Assembly (NCBI GenBank): GCA_028690035.1
Contig: JAQVCA010000010.1
Span: forward strand, 1-64,000
Length of the DNA stretch: 64,000 nucleotides
DNA from: Comamonas sp.
Lineage (GTDB): Bacteria > Pseudomonadota > Gammaproteobacteria > Burkholderiales > Burkholderiaceae_C
Reading direction: 5' to 3'
Shown: positions 15,584 through 24,487 of the stretch, in pieces
How the letters are laid out: every line of letters starts with the position of its first letter
How positions within the stretch are numbered: the first letter of the stretch is position 1
Notes under the pieces: model-generated
Databases searched by the model: none
Told to the model about the DNA's origin: nothing
Seen by the model: only the letters and a program-made list of their open reading frames with translations
Made by a program: the position numbers and the translations under genes

Positions 15584-17874
15584 TGCTGCGAAGAGGAACA
15601 GGAACAACCATGCAAAAAACGCTGATGAACAACGCCCTGACGGCGGCAGTCATGGCCACCATGCTGCTGCCAAGCTGGGTCTTGGCGGGCAGCATTCAGT
15701 CGGTTACGGGCTCGGTACAGGGTGGAGGCGAGGTCGTGCGGGTCGAGCTGTCCGAGCCGTTGGCGCAGCTGCCCACAGGGTTTGCCATTCAGTCGCCCGC
15801 GCGCATTGCGCTGGACTTTCCGGCCACCACCAATGGCTTACCGCAGTCGTTGGTCGAACTGCAGCAGGGCAATCTCACATCCGCCAACGTGGTGGAGGCC
15901 TCGGGACGCGCACGTCTGGTGTTGAATCTGAAGTCGGCTACGGGTTATCGCACAGAACTGGACGGCAACGCCGTGCTGATTTACCTAGACCCTGTCAAGA
16001 ATGTCTCTGCTGTAGCGCCATTGGCAACCCAGAGCGCGCTGGCCGCGCAGGCGGGAGGCAAGGCCCAGCCAGCACTGACCAGCCGGCCTGAAGCGCTGCG
16101 CGATATCGATTTCCGCCGCTCCAGCGATGGCGCCGGGCGTGTGGTGGTGGCTCTGGGATCTGCTGGTGCCAGTGCCAGCGTGCGCAACGAGGGCAAAGGG
16201 CTGGTGGTCGAGCTGTTGCGCTCGAGCCTGCCCGAGAACCTGATGCGTCGTATGGATGTGGTGGACTTTGGTACCCCGGTGCAACTGATCAGCACCAGCC
16301 AGCAGGGCGATAAGGTGCGCATGAAAATCGACCTCAAGGGCGATTGGGAGCACAGTGCTTACCAAAGCGATGCGCAGTTTGTGCTGGAAGTGCGTGAGAA
16401 AAAAGTGGACCCTACCAAGCTGACGCAAGGCCCTGGGTTCAGTGGTGATCGCTTGTCGCTCAACTTCCAGAACATTGAAGTGCGCGCTTTGCTGCAGGTG
16501 ATTGCCGACTTCACCAACTTCAATATTGTCACTTCTGATACCGTGGGCGGTCAGCTCACCTTGCGTTTGAAGGACGTTCCTTGGGATCAGGCGCTGAACA
16601 TCATCATGGAGGCCAAGGGCTTGGGCATGAAAAAAAACGGCAATGTGCTGTGGGTGGCCCCCCGGGAAGAAATCGATGAACGCACCAAAAAAGACCTGGA
16701 GGCAGCGCGCTCCATCGAAAAACTCGAGCCTCTGGTGACGCAGGGCTTCCAAGTCAACTACGCCAAAGCCGAAGAGCTGGTCAAGAAATTCCGCGAAACC
16801 CAGGGCAGCACAGGCGTCGGCGGTGCAGGTGGTACGCGCTTCCTGTCAGAACGCGGCTCGGCCATTGCCGAAGAGCGCACCAACCAGATTTTTATTACCG
16901 ATACCCCAACCAAGCTGGAAGAAATTGCCCAGTTGCTCAAGAAGCTGGATATTCCGGTGCGCCAAGTGTTGATCGAGGCACGCATTGTCGAGGCACGCGA
17001 CACATTTGGGCGTTCGCTGGGGGTGAAGTTTGGTGGCGGCTATAACCGTTTGGGGCGTGGAAGCATTGGGCCGAGTTTTAATGGCGCCAACAACTCCCAA
17101 GAGCGTGGTGGTCAATGGATTAAAAATGAGGACACCAACCAGTATGAATATCGTGAAAAATGGGCCGATAGCAGAGGGGTGAATAGCGGGGGGGTGAACT
17201 CTACAGATGGGGGCAATAGCTTGGATAGGGGCTGGGAAACCCGGCAGTCCAGCACCATTTCCAACAATCCTTTTGTGAATCTGCCCGCTGCTGCTTTGGC
17301 AGGTTCAGCTCCTGCCACGATGGCGCTGAGCGTGTTTAATTCCAGCATGACGCGCTTTTTGAGCTTGGAACTGTCGGCCATGGAATCTGAGGGTATGGGG
17401 AAAATCGTTTCGAGCCCCCGTTTGATGACCGCCGACAAGTCGGAGGCCGAGATCAAGCAAGGTACGCAGATTCCCTACAAATCTTCCACGGGTTCTGGTG
17501 CCAATGCCATGCCCAAGGTGGAATTCAAGGACGCGGTGTTGCGCCTGAAAGTGGTGCCGCAAATTACCCCGGATGGCGACATCATCATGGACTTGGAAGT
17601 GCACAAGGATTCTGTGGGTGCCCGCACCGATGACGGGCCTGCTATCGATACCAAGAGCATTAAAACCCAAGTGCTGGTTGAAAATGGTGGCACGATTGTG
17701 ATTGGTGGTATCTTTGAAATGGAAGAGGTGAACCAAACCAATAAAGTGCCTGTGTTGGGTGATATTCCTGGTGTAGGTAATTTGTTTAAAAATCGCACCC
17801 GTGAAACTGAAAAGCGCGAAATGCTGGTATTCATCACCCCGCGCATGGTGACCGATGCGTTGGCCAGTCAATAA
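15583..17874 (+). CDS. pilQ: Type IV pilus outer-membrane secretin PilQ
   Basis: About 763 residues: signal peptide, two N-terminal AMIN domains for peptidoglycan binding (about 35-270), an STN/N0 domain (FSGDRLSLNFQNIEVRALLQVIADF), an N1 domain, and the secretin core with VSSPRLMTADK and a C terminus ending VPVLGDIPGVGNLFK...LVFITPRM. It forms the gated outer-membrane channel for the pilus. The ATG at 15583 overlaps the pilP stop (TAATG); an in-frame ATG at 15610 (MQKTLMNN) is an alternative. A Gly/Asn/charged insert of about 75 residues (17041-17265) interrupts the region before the secretin core. A terminator follows the gene. Confidence 0.93.
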   Translation: MLRRGTGTTMQKTLMNNALTAAVMATMLLPSWVLAGSIQSVTGSVQGGGEVVRVELSEPLAQLPTGFAIQSPARIALDFPATTNGLPQSLVELQQGNLTSANVVEASGRARLVLNLKSATGYRTELDGNAVLIYLDPVKNVSAVAPLATQSALAAQAGGKAQPALTSRPEALRDIDFRRSSDGAGRVVVALGSAGASASVRNEGKGLVVELLRSSLPENLMRRMDVVDFGTPVQLISTSQQGDKVRMKIDLKGDWEHSAYQSDAQFVLEVREKKVDPTKLTQGPGFSGDRLSLNFQNIEVRALLQVIADFTNFNIVTSDTVGGQLTLRLKDVPWDQALNIIMEAKGLGMKKNGNVLWVAPREEIDERTKKDLEAARSIEKLEPLVTQGFQVNYAKAEELVKKFRETQGSTGVGGAGGTRFLSERGSAIAEERTNQIFITDTPTKLEEIAQLLKKLDIPVRQVLIEARIVEARDTFGRSLGVKFGGGYNRLGRGSIGPSFNGANNSQERGGQWIKNEDTNQYEYREKWADSRGVNSGGVNSTDGGNSLDRGWETRQSSTISNNPFVNLPAAALAGSAPATMALSVFNSSMTRFLSLELSAMESEGMGKIVSSPRLMTADKSEAEIKQGTQIPYKSSTGSGANAMPKVEFKDAVLRLKVVPQITPDGDIIMDLEVHKDSVGARTDDGPAIDTKSIKTQVLVENGGTIVIGGIFEMEEVNQTNKVPVLGDIPGVGNLFKNRTRETEKREMLVFITPRMVTDALASQ

Positions 17875-17897
17875 GTTGGAAAATTCCTAAACTGCCA

Positions 17898-17927
17898 CAA
17901 GGCCGCATTTGCGGCCTTGTAGTTTTT
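17898..17927 (+). terminator. Intrinsic terminator after pilMNOPQ
   Basis: CAAGGCCGC (17898-17906), loop ATTT, and GCGGCCTTG (17911-17919) form a perfect 9-bp stem followed by TAGTTTTT. It ends the pil operon 24 bp after the pilQ stop and 23 bp before aroK. Confidence 0.8.
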
Positions 17928-17949
17928 CAGACGGAGAGAAAGCGTAGCG

Positions 17950-18540
17950 ATGCATATAGCGTTGGTAGGCCTGCCCGGTTCGGGCAAATCCACCATTGGG
18001 CGGCAGTTGGCGCGCTTGTGTGGGGTGGAGCTGGTGGATGTGGATGCGCAGATCGAGGCGCATTTGGGTTGCAGCATCAAAAATTACTTTGCCAGCCATG
18101 GCGAAGAGGCGTTTCGCGATGTCGAGTCGCAGGTGCTGGCGCGCCTGCTGGGGCGCGTGCAGCCGTGCGTGCTGGCTACGGGGGGCGGTGCGGTTTTGCG
18201 TCCAGAAAACCGCCAGGCACTGCGCGCCTGCAGTACGGTGTTTTACCTGCAAGCGCAGCCCGAGGCCATTGCCCAGCGCCTGCGCGGCGACACCGTGCGC
18301 CCGCTGATGCAAGGCGTGGACGCGCTGCAGCGCCTGCGCGATCTGCTCAAGGTGCGCGGCCCGCTGTATGAGCAGGTGGCGCATTACAGCATCGACACCC
18401 AGCGCCAAAGCACCGCACAAGTGGCGCGCAAAATACGTATGCAAATGGAGATGAGCGGTGGCATGCACCTGGCCCCGGCATCGGAATCCAAACCCGAACC
18501 CGAACCCGAATCTGAACCCGAATCTGAACCCGATTTTTAA
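17950..18540 (+). CDS. aroK: Shikimate kinase with a repetitive acidic C-terminal tail
   Basis: A 196-residue kinase phosphorylating shikimate at the 3-hydroxyl in aromatic amino acid synthesis. P-loop GLPGSGKSTIG at residues 6-16, the Mg/shikimate motif DVDAQIE, GGGAVLRPENR, and the lid-region Arg in RGDTVRPL. The kinase domain ends near residue 170. The last 20 residues are a Glu-Pro/Ser-Glu run encoded by hexanucleotide repeats (18484-18535), unusual for the family and likely free to vary in length. aroB follows after a hairpin element, the usual aroK-aroB pairing. Confidence 0.93.
   Translation: MHIALVGLPGSGKSTIGRQLARLCGVELVDVDAQIEAHLGCSIKNYFASHGEEAFRDVESQVLARLLGRVQPCVLATGGGAVLRPENRQALRACSTVFYLQAQPEAIAQRLRGDTVRPLMQGVDALQRLRDLLKVRGPLYEQVAHYSIDTQRQSTAQVARKIRMQMEMSGGMHLAPASESKPEPEPESEPESEPDF
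18484..18535 (+). repeat. Hexanucleotide microsatellite in the 3' end of aroK
   Basis: Repeats of the unit gaaccc with gaatct variants encode alternating Pro-Glu and Ser-Glu. The unit length is a multiple of three, so slippage would change tail length without a frameshift. Confidence 0.75.
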
Positions 18541-18547
18541 AATACAT

Positions 18548-18623
18548 AGCTGTTAGTGCTTGCCTGTATTGGGTTTTAAGGCTATTTAACCTTGAAATCC
18601 TTGCTGGATAAGCGCAAGCAGCT
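18548..18623. repeat. Long-form intergenic hairpin element
   Basis: The left arm starts AGCTGTTAGTGCTTG (18548) and the right arm is AAGCGCAAGCAGCT (18610-18623). The inner stem pairs GGGTTTTAAGG (18571-18581) with CCTTGAAATCC (18590-18600) over 11 positions, using two G-U type pairs and no mismatch. It lies between aroK and aroB. Confidence 0.85.
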
Positions 18624-18646
18624 ATACATATAGAAAGACCCCTCCC

Positions 18647-19768
18647 ATGGCAGAAGTTCTGCACCGCGTTGGCATCGATCTGGGCGAGCGCTCTTATTCC
18701 ATCGACATCGGCTTGGGTCTGTTGGCCCAGGCTTCCACCTTTGCTGCCTGCCCCAAAGCCGCGCAGGCGCTGATCGTCACCAACACCACCGTGGCGCCGC
18801 TGTACGCCCAGCAGCTGCAGACGGCGCTGGCTGCGCGTTATGCCCAGGTGCGCACCGTGGTATTGCCCGACGGTGAGGCCTACAAAGACTGGCAGACGTT
18901 GAACCTGATTTTTGATGCCCTGCTGCAGCACGGCTGCGACCGCAAGACGGTGCTGTTTGCCCTGGGCGGCGGCGTGGTGGGCGATATGACCGGCTTTGCC
19001 GCTGCCAGCTACATGCGCGGCGTGCCGTTTGTGCAGATTCCGACCACCTTGCTGTCGCAAGTCGATTCCAGCGTGGGCGGCAAAACGGCGATCAACCACC
19101 CGCTGGGCAAAAACATGATTGGCGCTTTCTACCAGCCGCAACTGGTGGTGTGTGATCTGAGCACGCTGGCCACGTTGCCGCAGCGCGAGCTGTCCGCCGG
19201 GCTGGCCGAGGTCATCAAGTACGGGCCGATTGCCGATATGGATTTTCTGGCGTGGCTGGAGCACAACATCGATGCCCTGCGCCAGCAGGACAAGGCCGCG
19301 CTGGCGCATGCCGTCAAGCGCAGCGTGGAGATCAAGGCCTGCGTGGTGGGCCAGGACGAAAAAGAAGCGGGTCTGCGCGCCATCTTGAACTTTGGTCACA
19401 CCTTTGGCCACGCCATTGAGGCCGGTATGGGCTACGGCAACTGGCTGCATGGCGAGGGCGTGGGCGCGGGCATGGTGATGGCGGCGCACCTGTCGCAGCG
19501 CCTGGGGTTGGTGGATGCGGCCTTTGTCGAGCGCCTCACACGCCTGATCGAGCGCGCGGGCTTGCCCGTGCGCGGCCCCATCCTGGATGCGCAGGACAAC
19601 GCGGGCGCTTACCTGGAGCACATGCGCGTGGACAAAAAGGCCGAGGCCGGTGATATCCGCTTTGTGCTCATCGACGGCCCGGGCCAGGCCGTGGTGCGCA
19701 GCGCCCCCGATGCCTTGGTGCGCGAGGTGATCGACGCCTGCTGCGCACCGGCTGTGACGGGCGCCTGA
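18647..19768 (+). CDS. aroB: 3-dehydroquinate synthase
   Basis: A 373-residue NAD- and zinc-dependent enzyme converting DAHP to 3-dehydroquinate, step two of the shikimate pathway. NAD-binding [14 protein letters not shown] near residue 105; metal ligands in LAEVIKYG (Glu), [11 protein letters not shown] (His) and WLHGEGVG (His). The length is typical. It follows aroK. In many relatives dgt follows aroB, but here the dGTPase gene is 25 kb away (45182-46369). The convergent queC gene ends 3 bp downstream. Confidence 0.95.
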   Translation: MAEVLHRVGIDLGERSYSIDIGLGLLAQASTFAACPKAAQALIVTNTTVAPLYAQQLQTALAARYAQVRTVVLPDGEAYKDWQTLNLIFDALLQHGCDRKTVLFALGGGVVGDMTGFAAASYMRGVPFVQIPTTLLSQVDSSVGGKTAINHPLGKNMIGAFYQPQLVVCDLSTLATLPQRELSAGLAEVIKYGPIADMDFLAWLEHNIDALRQQDKAALAHAVKRSVEIKACVVGQDEKEAGLRAILNFGHTFGHAIEAGMGYGNWLHGEGVGAGMVMAAHLSQRLGLVDAAFVERLTRLIERAGLPVRGPILDAQDNAGAYLEHMRVDKKAEAGDIRFVLIDGPGQAVVRSAPDALVREVIDACCAPAVTGA

Positions 19769-19771
19769 GCG

Positions 19772-20497
19772 TCAGGTTGGGGCAGCCGCAGCGCCCGCCT
19801 GCTGCCAGCGCTGCCAGCCCTGGGCACGCAGCACGCAGGCCGGGCACTGGCCGCAGCCTGCACCCCAGGCGTGGCGTGACGCGCGCTCGCCCTGGTAGCA
19901 GGTGTGGCTGTCTTGCACGATCAGGTCAATCAGCGTTTGGCCGCCCAGCTCGTAGGCCAGTTGCCAGACGGCGGCCTTGTCGCGCCACATCAGGGGCGTG
20001 CTGATGCGCAGGCGCCGCTCCAGCCCCAGGTTCAGAGCCAGCTGCATGGCCTTCATGGTGTCGTCGCGGCAATCGGGGTAGCCGGAAAAATCCGCTTCGC
20101 TCACGCCGGTGACCAGCACTTCTAGGCCCCGGCGGTAGGCCAGGGCGCCGGCCAGCGTCATAAACAGCAGATTGCGCCCGGGCACAAAGGTGTTGGGCAG
20201 GCCGTCTTGCTGCATGGCAATGGCCATGTCCTCGGTCAGCGCCGAGCCGCCGATTTGGCCGATCACATCGACATTGAGCACATGGTCTTCGCCCAGGCGC
20301 GCCGCCCAGTGCGGGAACTGCTGGCGCAGTTGTGCGAGGACTTGCTCGCGCGCCTGCAGCTCGACGTGGTGGCGCTGGCCGTAGTCAAAGCCCAGGGTTT
20401 CGACATGGGGGTAGTGGGTCAAAGCGTGGGCCAGGCAGGTGGTGGAGTCCTGGCCGCCAGAAAATAAAACCAAAGCGCGGGTATGTGGTGCGTACAT
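19772..20497 (-). CDS. queC: 7-cyano-7-deazaguanine synthase (queuosine/preQ0 synthesis)
   Basis: A 241-residue ATP-dependent enzyme converting carboxydeazaguanine to preQ0. The PP-loop is [12 protein letters not shown] (residues about 11-22). The zinc site is at the C terminus: the Cys of HTCYQGER and three Cys in [12 protein letters not shown]. Both ends match the family. No other queuosine genes are in the window and no preQ1-type leader is visible. The 60-bp gap to the divergent cca gene would hold both promoters. Confidence 0.94.
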   Translation of the reverse strand: MYAPHTRALVLFSGGQDSTTCLAHALTHYPHVETLGFDYGQRHHVELQAREQVLAQLRQQFPHWAARLGEDHVLNVDVIGQIGGSALTEDMAIAMQQDGLPNTFVPGRNLLFMTLAGALAYRRGLEVLVTGVSEADFSGYPDCRDDTMKAMQLALNLGLERRLRISTPLMWRDKAAVWQLAYELGGQTLIDLIVQDSHTCYQGERASRHAWGAGCGQCPACVLRAQGWQRWQQAGAAAAPT

Positions 20498-20557
20498 GGG
20501 GCGCGATTACACCACCACTGCCAGCGCGCGCTCAGGCAGCCCCTACACTCAGCGGCC

Positions 20558-21835
20558 ATGAAGATGTACCAAGTGGGTGGCGCAGTGCGCGACCGTTTAC
20601 TGGGCCTGCCCGTGCACGACCGCGACTGGCTGGTGGTTGGCGCTACGCCCGAGCAGATGCTGCAACAAGGCTTTACCCCCGTGGGGCGCGACTTTCCGGT
20701 GTTTTTGCACCCGCAAACGCACGAGGAATACGCCCTGGCGCGCACCGAGCGCAAGAGCGGGCGCGGCTATCAGGGCTTTACGGTATATGCCAGCCCGGAT
20801 GTGACGCTGGAAGAAGACTTGGCGCGCCGCGATCTGACTATCAATGCCATAGCTGCAGAGGTAGACTGGACGGGAGATACAGCCGTTTTTGATCCCTATG
20901 GTGGCGTGGCCGATTTGCAGGCCAGGGTGCTGCGCCATGTCACCGAGGCCTTCCGTGAAGACCCGGTGCGCATTCTGCGCGTGGCGCGTTTTGCGGCGCG
21001 CTTTGCCGACTTCAGCATCGCCCCCGCAACCATGCGGCTGATGCAAGAGATGGTGGCCGAGGGTGAGGCCGATCATTTGGTGCCAGAGCGTGTGTGGCAG
21101 GAGGTCAGCCGTGGGTTGATGGAAGCACAGCCCGCGCGCATGTTCGAGGTGCTGCGCCAGTGCGGCGCTTTGGGCGTGCTGCTGCCCGAGCTGCAGCGCC
21201 TGTGGGGCGTGCCCCAGCGCGCCGAATACCACCCCGAGGTCGATACCGGCATCCACGTGATGATGGTGCTGGACATGGCCGCGCGCTTGCAGGCACCGCT
21301 GGCCGTGCGCTGGGCCTGTGTGCTGCACGACTTGGGCAAAGGCACCACGCCTGCCGATGTGCTGCCGCGCCATATTGGACACGAGCAGCGCAGCGCCAAG
21401 CTGGTGCAGAAAGTGTGTCAGCGCCTGCGTGTGCCCAGCGAGTGCAAGGAGCTGGCCGAGCTGGTCGCCTACGAGCATGGCAATATCCACCGCAGCCAAG
21501 ATCTGGGTGCAGCAGCATTACTGCGCTTGTTGCAGCGCTGCGATGCCATTCGCAAACCGCAGCGCTTTCGCCAGGCGCTGTTGGCTTGCGAGTGCGATGC
21601 GCGTGGGCGCCTGGGGTTGGAGGACAGCGCCTATCCGCAGCGGCAGCGCCTAGAGCAGGCACTGGACGTGGTGCTGGCCGTGAACACGGCGCACATTTCG
21701 CAAGCGGCCCTGGCCCAGGGGCGCCAGGGCGCCGAGATTGGCAAGGCCGTCGATGGTGCGCGCACCCAGGCCTTGCAGGCGTGGCTAGAACTGCAGAGCC
21801 AGCCAGGCCAGCAGCTTGATCCCGACCAGCAATAG
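20558..21835 (+). CDS. cca: CCA-adding tRNA nucleotidyltransferase (multifunctional)
   Basis: A 425-residue class II enzyme that builds or repairs the 3' CCA end of tRNA. The nucleotidyltransferase head has GGAVRDRLLG and the metal-binding HDRDW (DxD), then RRDLTINA. A C-terminal HD domain (HVMMVLDMAARL, VLHDLGKGTTP) gives the phosphohydrolase type. The ATG at 20558 places GGAVRD at residue 7 as in the family. There is no ribosome-binding site; TACACT (20542-20547) could be a -10 element for a leaderless or very short leader. Its 3' end overlaps the convergent DUF2905 gene by 51 bp. Confidence 0.93.
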   Translation: MKMYQVGGAVRDRLLGLPVHDRDWLVVGATPEQMLQQGFTPVGRDFPVFLHPQTHEEYALARTERKSGRGYQGFTVYASPDVTLEEDLARRDLTINAIAAEVDWTGDTAVFDPYGGVADLQARVLRHVTEAFREDPVRILRVARFAARFADFSIAPATMRLMQEMVAEGEADHLVPERVWQEVSRGLMEAQPARMFEVLRQCGALGVLLPELQRLWGVPQRAEYHPEVDTGIHVMMVLDMAARLQAPLAVRWACVLHDLGKGTTPADVLPRHIGHEQRSAKLVQKVCQRLRVPSECKELAELVAYEHGNIHRSQDLGAAALLRLLQRCDAIRKPQRFRQALLACECDARGRLGLEDSAYPQRQRLEQALDVVLAVNTAHISQAALAQGRQGAEIGKAVDGARTQALQAWLELQSQPGQQLDPDQQ

Positions 21836-21997
21836 GCCCGTCAACACCAACGCACTGGCAAAAGGCAGGCGCAGCGTGCGTTGCCCGATGCGCCAATGCA
21901 CATCGCCGGGCAAGCGCGGCAGCTTGCCCAGGATGCCGGTGGTGCTGTCCAAGAGCAGCAGCACGATAAAGACCACAACGGCCCAGCGCAGCAGCAT
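21785..21997 (-). CDS. DUF2905 family small membrane protein
   Basis: A 70-residue protein with two transmembrane helices (AVVVFIVLLLLDS and ALVLTGLLLVGIKLLAWLAL) around the conserved LGKLPRLPGDV segment, which defines DUF2905. Function unknown. It ends inside the 3' end of cca on the other strand (51-bp antisense overlap). Upstream on the same strand lies the MidA-like methyltransferase gene with 15 bp between them, so the two are probably one transcript. Confidence 0.85.
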   Translation of the reverse strand: MLLRWAVVVFIVLLLLDSTTGILGKLPRLPGDVHWRIGQRTLRLPFASALVLTGLLLVGIKLLAWLALQF

Positions 21998-22012
21998 GGC
22001 TTATTGCCGCCC

Positions 22013-23128
22013 TTAGAGCTTGTGTGTGCGGTCGCCGTGGGCAAAGCCCAAGGCGACCCATGGCTCTACGCCTTTGACCAGGCCCAGCACCTTGAACAGC
22101 TCGCCCATCTCATGCTCCAGCACCAATTTGCCTGCCAAGGGGCGCTGGGCCAGCGGCAGCTGCTCTGCTTTTTGTGCAAAACCGCAGTTGAGTAGAAAGT
22201 GCCCCTGGCTGGTGTAGCCCAGGATGTCCCAGCCCGCGTCCTGCGCTGCCACGGCGCTGCCGGTGAAGTTGACGTGGGCGGTGATGTCCTTGCTGCCTAC
22301 ATCCGTGAGCGGTTGCTCGTCCATCTGGTGCAAGCGGTGGCAGATGAGGGTGCCCATGTGGCGTTGTGGGTGATAGTACTCACTCTCGCCAAAACCGTAG
22401 TCGATAAAGAAGGCCGCGCCGCGCTGCAGGTGCTGGCCCAGGGTACGGAGAAAGGCTTCGCCCTGGGCGTGGATTTCGGTGACGTAGTCGTGCTCGCCCT
22501 CAATGTCCACCGGTGGGCGCAGGTCGGTGGGGCGGTCCTGCCAGACCAAAGCATCGTTGTGCACGGCCACGCCGCGCTCGTGCCAGACGCCATCGATGCG
22601 CGCCAGCAGCTGTACTGGCATGGCATCGAGCACCTCGTTGCCAACGATGACGCCTTGCATCTGCGCGGGCAGTTGGTCCACCCAGCGCACCAGCTCGCCA
22701 AAACGCGCCAGGCGCTCTTGCTGGCGCGCGCGCAGACTGCCGGAGACATCGACGATGGTGTAGCGCTGCAGGGGCGTGTTGTGTTCGCTCAGTGCGGTGA
22801 GGATCTGCTCGGCCAGGGCACCGCTGCCCGCGCCAAATTCCCAGACCTCTTGGGTGTTGGTGTGCTGCAGGGCTTCGGCCACCTGCACGGCCAGCAGTTG
22901 GCCAAAAATGGGCGACATTTCCGGTGCGGTGACAAAGTCGCTGCCGCTGCTGGGCATGCTGCCCAGTTTGACGCTGTCGTTGGCGTAGTAGCCCAGGCCG
23001 GGGGTGTACAGGGCCAGGTGCATGAAGCGGTCAAAGCCCAGCCAGCCGCCCGCTTGGGCGATGTGGTGTTGGATGTGGGTGGTCAGGGCGCTGGTTACAC
23101 TCTGCGCCTTTGTGGTGCTGTCGGTCAT
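22013..23128 (-). CDS. MidA/NDUFAF7 family SAM-dependent methyltransferase
   Basis: A 371-residue protein of the DUF185 family. Conserved N-terminal block FDRFMHLALYTPGLGYY, then SDFVTAPEMSPIFG, the SAM-binding EFGAGSGALAEQIL, GVIVGNEVLDAMPVQL, and FFIDYGFGESEYYHPQR. Mitochondrial members (NDUFAF7/MidA) methylate an Arg of a complex I subunit; the bacterial target is not settled. The ATG at 23128 is only 24 bp from the divergent SDR gene start at 23153, so their promoters must overlap each other's coding starts. No ribosome-binding site is evident. Confidence 0.85.
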   Translation of the reverse strand: MTDSTTKAQSVTSALTTHIQHHIAQAGGWLGFDRFMHLALYTPGLGYYANDSVKLGSMPSSGSDFVTAPEMSPIFGQLLAVQVAEALQHTNTQEVWEFGAGSGALAEQILTALSEHNTPLQRYTIVDVSGSLRARQQERLARFGELVRWVDQLPAQMQGVIVGNEVLDAMPVQLLARIDGVWHERGVAVHNDALVWQDRPTDLRPPVDIEGEHDYVTEIHAQGEAFLRTLGQHLQRGAAFFIDYGFGESEYYHPQRHMGTLICHRLHQMDEQPLTDVGSKDITAHVNFTGSAVAAQDAGWDILGYTSQGHFLLNCGFAQKAEQLPLAQRPLAGKLVLEHEMGELFKVLGLVKGVEPWVALGFAHGDRTHKL

Positions 23129-23152
23129 GGCCGCATTGTCTCTTGCTTGTTT

Positions 23153-23941
23153 ATGAAGTCTGAACATATTCGTTGTGTCTTGGTGACGGGGGCGGGGCGG
23201 CGTCTGGGGCGGCACATTGCCCTGGAGCTGGCGCGCGCAGGCTGGGGCGTGGCGGTGCATTACCACCGCTCGGTGGAGGGCGCAGCGCAAACGCTGGCCG
23301 ATTGCCAGGCGCTGGGCGTGCCCGCGTGCAGCCTGAGCGCCGATCTGGCCGACGAGGCCGCCGCCAGCGCCCTGGTGCCTGCGGCGGTGCAGGCGCTGGG
23401 GCGGCTGGATGCGGTGGTCAATTGCGCCTCGCTGTTTGCCTACGATGGGGCGCAGGATTTCTCGTATGCCCTGATGCAGCGCCACTTGGCCAGCAACACC
23501 GGCGCGCCGATTGTGCTGGCGCGCGATCTGCACCAGCATGTGCTGCAGCGCCGCGCTGCCGGTGGCGCAGGCGCTATGGCCGAAGGCGCTGTGGTCAACC
23601 TGCTCGACCAAAAGCTGTGGAACCAAAATCCTGACTTTATGAGCTACACGCTGTCCAAAGCGGCGCTGGAAGCCGCCACCACCATGCTGGCGCTGGCCTT
23701 GGCGCCCCAGGTGCGCGTGGTGGGCGTGGCGCCCGGTTTGACGTTGACCAGCCATATGCTCAGTCAGGAAAAGTTTGAGCAGCTGCACCGCCTCAGCCCG
23801 CTTGGGCGCAGCTCCAGCCCCGAGGATGTGGCCGCCACGGTGCGCTTTGCCCTGGAAAACCGCTCCATCACCGGCACCAGCTTGTTGGTCGATGGCGGGC
23901 AGCACCTGCAGCGCTTTGAGCGCGATTTTTCTTTGATGTAA
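23153..23941 (+). CDS. SDR family oxidoreductase, pteridine reductase/FolM-like
   Basis: A 262-residue short-chain dehydrogenase. The N-terminal VTGAGRRLGRHIA has the TGxxRRxG form with basic residues typical of NADPH-dependent pteridine reductases, and the active site is SYTLSKAALE (Tyr-x-x-x-Lys). The C terminus ends SITGTSLLVDGGQHL. It is followed 26 bp later by a FolB-like gene, supporting a role in reducing dihydrobiopterin or dihydromonapterin. Start ATG at 23153; no clear ribosome site. A generic SDR of other specificity cannot be excluded. Confidence 0.75.
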   Translation: MKSEHIRCVLVTGAGRRLGRHIALELARAGWGVAVHYHRSVEGAAQTLADCQALGVPACSLSADLADEAAASALVPAAVQALGRLDAVVNCASLFAYDGAQDFSYALMQRHLASNTGAPIVLARDLHQHVLQRRAAGGAGAMAEGAVVNLLDQKLWNQNPDFMSYTLSKAALEAATTMLALALAPQVRVVGVAPGLTLTSHMLSQEKFEQLHRLSPLGRSSSPEDVAATVRFALENRSITGTSLLVDGGQHLQRFERDFSLM

Positions 23942-23967
23942 GCCGCTAGAGCGGCGTCTTTCTTTGT

Positions 23968-24339
23968 ATGTTTCCTTCCACTGGCACCCAAATTCTTGCT
24001 CTGACAGGGCTGCGCTTTTCGGCCAATCTGGGCATCTTGGCGCACGAAAAAACCGCGCCCCAGCCCATTCAGGTCGATGCCGAACTCAACCAGGGGCCGC
24101 AGCCCCTGCGCCCGCAAGACGACGATATCGGCCATGTGCTCGATTACCGCAAGGTGCGCCAAATCATCATCGAAGAGTGCACCGCCGAGCATGTCAACCT
24201 GCTGGAAAGCCTGATCGGCAAACTGGCCCAGCGCCTGATGCAGCTGCCCGGCGTGGTGGGCGTGCGCGTGAAAATTGCCAAGCTGGAAATTTTTGACGAC
24301 TGCGAAGTGGCCATCCGCGTCGAAACCGGCCAGTGGTAG
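23968..24339 (+). CDS. folB: Dihydroneopterin aldolase-like protein
   Basis: A 123-residue FolB-type protein. Conserved features: [14 protein letters not shown] at the N terminus, [12 protein letters not shown], and [16 protein letters not shown], which holds the substrate-binding Glu of dihydroneopterin aldolase. The C-terminal [19 protein letters not shown] provides the Lys position. It should act in folate or pterin metabolism. It is short and diverged from classic FolB, so a related epimerase activity is possible. It lies directly behind the pteridine-reductase-like gene; 148 bp with no feature I recognise separate it from ttcA. Confidence 0.75.
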   Translation: MFPSTGTQILALTGLRFSANLGILAHEKTAPQPIQVDAELNQGPQPLRPQDDDIGHVLDYRKVRQIIIEECTAEHVNLLESLIGKLAQRLMQLPGVVGVRVKIAKLEIFDDCEVAIRVETGQW

Positions 24340-24487
24340 CCGCAGGCACCGAGGGTGCGCTGCACCGGGCACAAAATGTCCAGCCGCAGCAGCCTGCATG
24401 CGAATGCAGGGAAAATCGCGCCCCATTCCTGCCCTGGCTGTGTTGGCTGGGGCGCCGCATTGCACGACGTCTCCACCGTTCCAAGTT

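Noticed and set aside
22199-23152. Apparent 318-codon upstream extension of the SDR gene
   Set aside because: It runs antisense through the MidA-like methyltransferase, which is clearly real; SDR homology begins at 23153.
24340-24487. Small RNA or riboswitch between folB and ttcA
   Set aside because: No stable stem with a terminator and no known leader motif could be recognised in these 148 bp.
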